DNA of 64,000 nt from the NCBI RefSeq assembly GCF_000308515.1, contig NZ_BAFV01000018.1:62001-126000 (forward strand). The letters run 5' to 3'. The translations under genes were made by a program, and so were the position numbers. Under the pieces are notes generated by a model that did no database searches, had not been told where the DNA came from, and was given only the letters and a program-made list of their open reading frames with translations. Shown piece by piece: positions 60,709 through 64,000 of the stretch; position 1 is the stretch's first letter; each line of letters begins with the position of its first letter. Source of the stretch: Nocardia carnea NBRC 14403. GTDB lineage: Bacteria; Actinomycetota; Actinomycetes; Mycobacteriales; Mycobacteriaceae.

Positions 60709-62298
60709 ATGACGAACGAACAGCATTCGGTCGAGTCCGCGGGTTCGGCGGAGATGACTCCCGGGTGGCATGCAGAGCGTGCACCGGATCGCCCGGCGAT
60801 CATCATGGCATCGAGCGGGGAGACCGTCACCTACCGGGAACTGGAGAAACGGTCGATCCGCGGCGCCCGGGCCCTGCGCGCCCGGGGCCTGACTGCCGGT
60901 GACCATATCGCGATCCTGATGGAGAACAACCGTCAGTTCCTCGAAACTGCCTGGGCAGCACAGCGGTCGGGGCTTTACTACACGGCGGTCAACTGGCACC
61001 TCACCGCCGGCGAAGTGCAGTACATCCTGGACGACTGCGGCGCCACCGCGCTGATCGCCGGCGGGGCCATGGCGGATGTGGTCGCGGACCTGGATCTGTC
61101 GCGAATCCCGGTGCGGATAGCGGGGACGGGCGAGCTGCGCGGCTTCGAACGATACGACGAAGTACTGGCAGCCGAATCCGCCGACCCGCTCGGTGCCGAT
61201 GAGTGCGAGGGCCGCGAAATGCTCTACTCCTCGGGCACGACCGGGCGGCCGAAGGGAATCCGCAAACCGCTACCGGCCACTCCGCTGGGCGATCCGTCCG
61301 CCGCGCCGGTGCAGATCGCCCGGGGTCTGCTGGTGAGCGGAGCGACGCAGGACGCGGTCTACCTCTCGCCCGCGCCGCTGTATCACGGTGCTCCGCTGGT
61401 GTTCTCGATGTCGTGGCACCGGCTCGGCGCCACCGTCGTCGTCATGGAACGCTTCGATGCCCGGCAGTGCCTGGAACTGATCGAACGCCACCGCATCACC
61501 CACACCCAGATGGTGCCGACGATGTTCGTGCGCATGCTACGGCTGCCGCCCGCCGAACGGGACCGCTACGACGCCTCCAGCCTGGTGGATGTCGTGCATT
61601 CCGCGGCACCGTGTCCCGTCGGGATCAAACAGCAGATGCTGGACTGGTGGGGTCCGATCATCTCCGAGTACTACTCGGGCACCGAGGACGTCGGCAACAC
61701 CTACATCACTGCCCGGGAATGGCTGGACCATCCGGGTTCGGTGGGCCGGCCGGCCCAGGAATGCCATATCGTCGGCGAAGACGGCGCGGAACTCCCGCCG
61801 GGAGAAATCGGAGTCGTGTACTTCGCCGGTGGCCGCCCGTTCGAATACCATCACGATCCCGCGAAAACCGCCGCGGCCGCGCACCCGAACGGCTGGCGCA
61901 CCCTCGGCGATATGGGTTATCTGGACGCCGACGGTTACCTGTACCTCACCGACCGGCAAGCCCACATGATCATCTCCGGGGGAGTCAACATCTATCCCCA
62001 GGAAGCCGAGAACCTCCTCGCCGCCCATCCCGCGGTCGCGGATGTGGCGGTGATCGGTGTGCCGGACGAGGAGATGGGGGAGGCGGTGAAGGCGGTGATC
62101 CAACCGGCCGACCCGGCCACCGCGAGCGATGCCCTGGCCGCCGACCTCATGGTTTTCTGCCGTACCGAACTGGCGGCCTACAAATGCCCCCGCTCGATCG
62201 ACTTCACCGACGAACTGCCCCGCGACCCGAGCGGCAAGCTCTACAAGCGGCGCCTCCGTGAGTCGTACTGGAAGGATCACGAGAACCTGATCATCTGA
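60709..62298 (+). CDS. acyl-CoA synthetase (ANL superfamily), copy 2
   Basis: AMP-forming CoA ligase of 529 residues. It has YSSGTTGRPKGIRKPLP (AMP motif), YYSGTEDVGNTYI, LGDMGYLDADGYLYLTDRQ and the catalytic lysine region PRDPSGKLYKRRL. The order of segments and many blocks (YLSPAPLYHGAPL, THTQMVPTMFVRML, SAAPCPVGIKQQMLDWWGP) match copy 1 at 43748, so they are paralogues. It is convergent with the biuret-type hydrolase operon. Confidence 0.9.
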   Translation: MTNEQHSVESAGSAEMTPGWHAERAPDRPAIIMASSGETVTYRELEKRSIRGARALRARGLTAGDHIAILMENNRQFLETAWAAQRSGLYYTAVNWHLTAGEVQYILDDCGATALIAGGAMADVVADLDLSRIPVRIAGTGELRGFERYDEVLAAESADPLGADECEGREMLYSSGTTGRPKGIRKPLPATPLGDPSAAPVQIARGLLVSGATQDAVYLSPAPLYHGAPLVFSMSWHRLGATVVVMERFDARQCLELIERHRITHTQMVPTMFVRMLRLPPAERDRYDASSLVDVVHSAAPCPVGIKQQMLDWWGPIISEYYSGTEDVGNTYITAREWLDHPGSVGRPAQECHIVGEDGAELPPGEIGVVYFAGGRPFEYHHDPAKTAAAAHPNGWRTLGDMGYLDADGYLYLTDRQAHMIISGGVNIYPQEAENLLAAHPAVADVAVIGVPDEEMGEAVKAVIQPADPATASDALAADLMVFCRTELAAYKCPRSIDFTDELPRDPSGKLYKRRLRESYWKDHENLII

Positions 62299-62325
62299 TC
62301 CGGCGAAGTCGGGTCCGGGCGCCGT

Positions 62326-62946
62326 TCAGCGAACCGGGATTTCGAGTCCTCGGGTCAGCTGGTGTGGGGCTTGCAGATGCACCGCGTGGCTCACGCCCGG
62401 CAACACACGCCATCCGGTTCCGAGCGTGGCGGCGAGGGTGCGGACGGAGCTGTGGCGTGCCGGGGAGGATCGTTCGCCGACGGTCAACGTGATCCGATGC
62501 GCCAGTGGGCCGACCGGTCTGGGTTCGAAAGCGCGGAACATCGCCAGTTCGCCGGCGACGATTTCCGGTGATGCGGTGGTGAGGTCCGGTGTCCAGGCCG
62601 ACCCGTAGAGAGCACGCCCGAAACCGGGCACACCGTCACGCCGGAACGCGGCCGCGACCTCGTCGAGTAATCCGGGCGCCAGTGAGCCGGCAGCCGGTTC
62701 GTGCAGCAGCGCACCGGTGAACTCGACACCCCGCGCCGCCAACTCCAAACCCAGGGTGGCCCCACCGCTGACTCCGATCACGAACGCCCCCTCGCACAGC
62801 GGTGTGAGGGCGGCGATCTCGGTGTCCATATCCCCGGATTGCGGCCGGTCGGGGCGGTGGACTTCCACGGACGTACCGAGCGCGGCGACCGCCCCCGCCC
62901 ACACCCGGCTGTCCGTGGCCACCCCGTGGATCAGCACGACCCTCAT
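62326..62946 (-). CDS. small alpha/beta hydrolase
   Basis: Hydrolase of 206 residues. It starts at the oxyanion strand RVVLIHGVATDSRVW. The nucleophile elbow is GVSGGATLG (Ser near residue 61) and the base lies in GVSHAVHLQAP. It is shorter than usual because the lid is minimal. The ATG overlaps the stop of the upstream cysteine hydrolase (ATGA, 62943-62946), so it acts in the same pathway, perhaps on the product of that enzyme. Confidence 0.85.
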   Translation of the reverse strand: MRVVLIHGVATDSRVWAGAVAALGTSVEVHRPDRPQSGDMDTEIAALTPLCEGAFVIGVSGGATLGLELAARGVEFTGALLHEPAAGSLAPGLLDEVAAAFRRDGVPGFGRALYGSAWTPDLTTASPEIVAGELAMFRAFEPRPVGPLAHRITLTVGERSSPARHSSVRTLAATLGTGWRVLPGVSHAVHLQAPHQLTRGLEIPVR

Positions 62947-63644
62947 GCGGTGACGGTCTGCTTACCGAGCGCGGTGAGCAACTGGTCGGAGGTGGCGACC
63001 GCTCCGAAGATCCCGCCCTGCATAGTCACCATGCTCAGCGCCGCCTCGTGGTGCTTTCTCTCGGTAGCACCGGTGCAATCGGAGAGCACCAGGCATTCGT
63101 AACCGCGGTCGTTGGCTTCGCGCATGGTGGTGTGCACGCAGACATCGGTGGTGATGCCGGTCAAGATGATGTGGGTGATACCGGCACCGCGCAGCAGCAG
63201 GTCGAGGTCGGTGGCGTAGAAGGCGCCCTTGCCCGGTTTGTCGACGATCGGTTCGCCGGGGATCGGGGCGACCTCGGGCACGATCTCCCAGCCCGGTTCG
63301 CCGCGAACCAGGATGCGCCCGCACGGGCCGGCGCTGCCGATTTCGGCGCCGACCTGCGCGGATCGCCAGCGCTTGTTCGCGGGCAGGTCGGACAGGTCGG
63401 GCCGGTGCCCTTCACGGGTGTGGATGATGGTGAGGCCTAGTTCGCGGGCGGCCGCGAGAACGCGTGCGGTGGGTTCCAGACCCGCTCGGGTGAGCGCCAG
63501 GTCGTACCCCATCTGGTCGACATAGCCGCCGGGGCCGCAGAAATCGGTCTGCCAGTCGATCAGCAGCAGTGCGGTGCGCGCCGGCTCGATCGGGCCGTCG
63601 AAGGGCCAGGTGTAGGGGGTAGCGTCCACGGTGGTGATGGTCAT
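62943..63644 (-). CDS. cysteine hydrolase of isochorismatase fold, biuret amidohydrolase-like
   Basis: Amidohydrolase of 233 residues. The Asp-Lys-Cys triad maps to D30 (LLLIDWQ), K136 (DKPGKGAF) and C169 (TTDVCV). Long segments (HTREGHRPDLSDLPANKRWRS, PCGRILVRGEPGW, HTTMREANDRGYECLV) are very close to what I recall of rhizobial biuret amidohydrolase BiuH, which turns biuret into allophanate and ammonia. N-carbamoylsarcosine or ureidoacrylate hydrolases are the alternatives. The ATG overlaps the permease stop. No allophanate hydrolase was found in the window. Confidence 0.82.
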   Translation of the reverse strand: MTITTVDATPYTWPFDGPIEPARTALLLIDWQTDFCGPGGYVDQMGYDLALTRAGLEPTARVLAAARELGLTIIHTREGHRPDLSDLPANKRWRSAQVGAEIGSAGPCGRILVRGEPGWEIVPEVAPIPGEPIVDKPGKGAFYATDLDLLLRGAGITHIILTGITTDVCVHTTMREANDRGYECLVLSDCTGATERKHHEAALSMVTMQGGIFGAVATSDQLLTALGKQTVTA

Positions 63645-64000
63645 GCGGGAATCTCCTTGTTGCTTCGCGCGGTGCGAGTCGCGCAGAGGGTGAGGATCAG
63701 GGCGGCGGCCACGAAACCGATAACCGCATCGGACAGCCAGGGCGCGAACGCGTGGGTGATCAGGGCGGCGACGGCCCCACCGGCCCACGCGGTGAATGCC
63801 GGCCAGTGCCAGCGGGTTTCACGGTTCGCGGCACCGAGGCCGAAGCGGGGCAGGATCAGCTGGTCGAGGATGACCACCGCGCCGATCGGCGGCACGATCA
63901 CTCCCAGCAGGTTGAGCCACTGCTCGAAATACGACCAGATCCCGGCCACCGCGAGCACCACACCGACGGCGCCGAGGATCAGGGTGAGCCGCCGCATCGT
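63641..64000 (-). CDS. nucleobase:cation symporter-like permease, C-terminal part (cut by window edge)
   Basis: At least 119 residues of a multi-helix membrane protein; the frame is still open at the window edge. Helices seen are LILGAVGVVLAVAGIW, LNLLGVIVPPIGAVVILDQLIL, FTAWAGGAVAALITHAFAPW and AVIGFVAAALILTLC. The pattern GVIVPPIGAVVILDQL fits the last third of NCS1/CodB-type cytosine or purine permeases. It is first in a three-gene operon, overlapping the biuret-type hydrolase start (ATGA). Confidence 0.75.
   Translation of the reverse strand, partial: TMRRLTLILGAVGVVLAVAGIWSYFEQWLNLLGVIVPPIGAVVILDQLILPRFGLGAANRETRWHWPAFTAWAGGAVAALITHAFAPWLSDAVIGFVAAALILTLCATRTARSNKEIPA

Noticed and set aside
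1..64000. CRISPR arrays, tRNA or rRNA genes, prophage and insertion sequences
   Set aside because: Looked for regularly spaced repeats, tRNA-like T-loops, integrase and transposase motifs, and terminal inverted repeats; none convincing was found by eye.

Overview
The window is high-GC DNA from a mycolic-acid actinomycete, most likely Nocardia or a close relative. The evidence is gene content. There is an ESX-associated set (EspG-like, PPE-like and DUF3558 lipoprotein genes), a DUF222/HNH (13E12-type) gene, an XRE/DUF397 pair, conservon-type sensor kinases, an ACR3/ArsC/ArsI arsenic set, and dense GTG starts with 1- to 4-nt gene overlaps. No rRNA, tRNA, CRISPR array, prophage or intact insertion sequence was seen.

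Layout. 0-3.2 kb: 3' part of a cytochrome P450, an SDR dehydrogenase with a divergent TetR regulator, and an APH-like kinase. 3.4-6.6 kb: a minus-strand ESX-associated operon (lipoprotein, small helical protein, PPE-like protein, EspG). 6.7-9.1 kb: XRE regulator plus DUF397 with an odd repeated upstream region, then two coupled unknown genes. 9.2-9.6 kb: a Phd-type antitoxin followed by a frameshifted scrap of a PIN toxin. 9.8-18.5 kb: ABM-like protein, HxlR/RidA divergent pair, S1-domain protein, DUF222/HNH protein, PucR regulator, MerR-nucleotidyl cyclase operon, and a quinone oxidoreductase/TetR divergent pair. 18.6-23.1 kb: arsenic island (arsR-ACR3-arsC and arsI/arsR) with DUF3140, a small unknown protein and a hydrolase in between. 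23.1-30.9 kb: mixed metabolic and regulatory genes, including an ECF sigma factor/YCII pair, AIM24 and a candidate 23-aa membrane peptide. 31-33 kb: GMC alcohol oxidase. 33-39.5 kb: two tandem conservon-like modules; the second lacks its roadblock gene and neither has the GTPase gene. 39.7-43.5 kb: a repeat-like protein of unknown function, a membrane protein, a hydrolase and a TetR regulator.

43.7-64 kb is a large catabolic and uptake locus, apparently for nitrogen-rich or amide compounds. It has two related acyl-CoA synthetases, a meta-cleavage-type hydrolase, acetamidase/formamidase plus amidase in one operon with an SsuABC-like ABC transporter, two cytosine-deaminase-like amidohydrolases, a TauE/SafE transporter, a second ABC transporter, and an operon of (partial) nucleobase permease, biuret-amidohydrolase-like hydrolase and an alpha/beta hydrolase. 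Two FCD-type GntR regulators sit inside it. Each has recognisable candidate operators: GGTnnnACC palindromes for the first, and a repeated CGTATACG palindrome at several promoters for the second. These operators suggest two adjacent regulons. The substrate is not known from the sequence.
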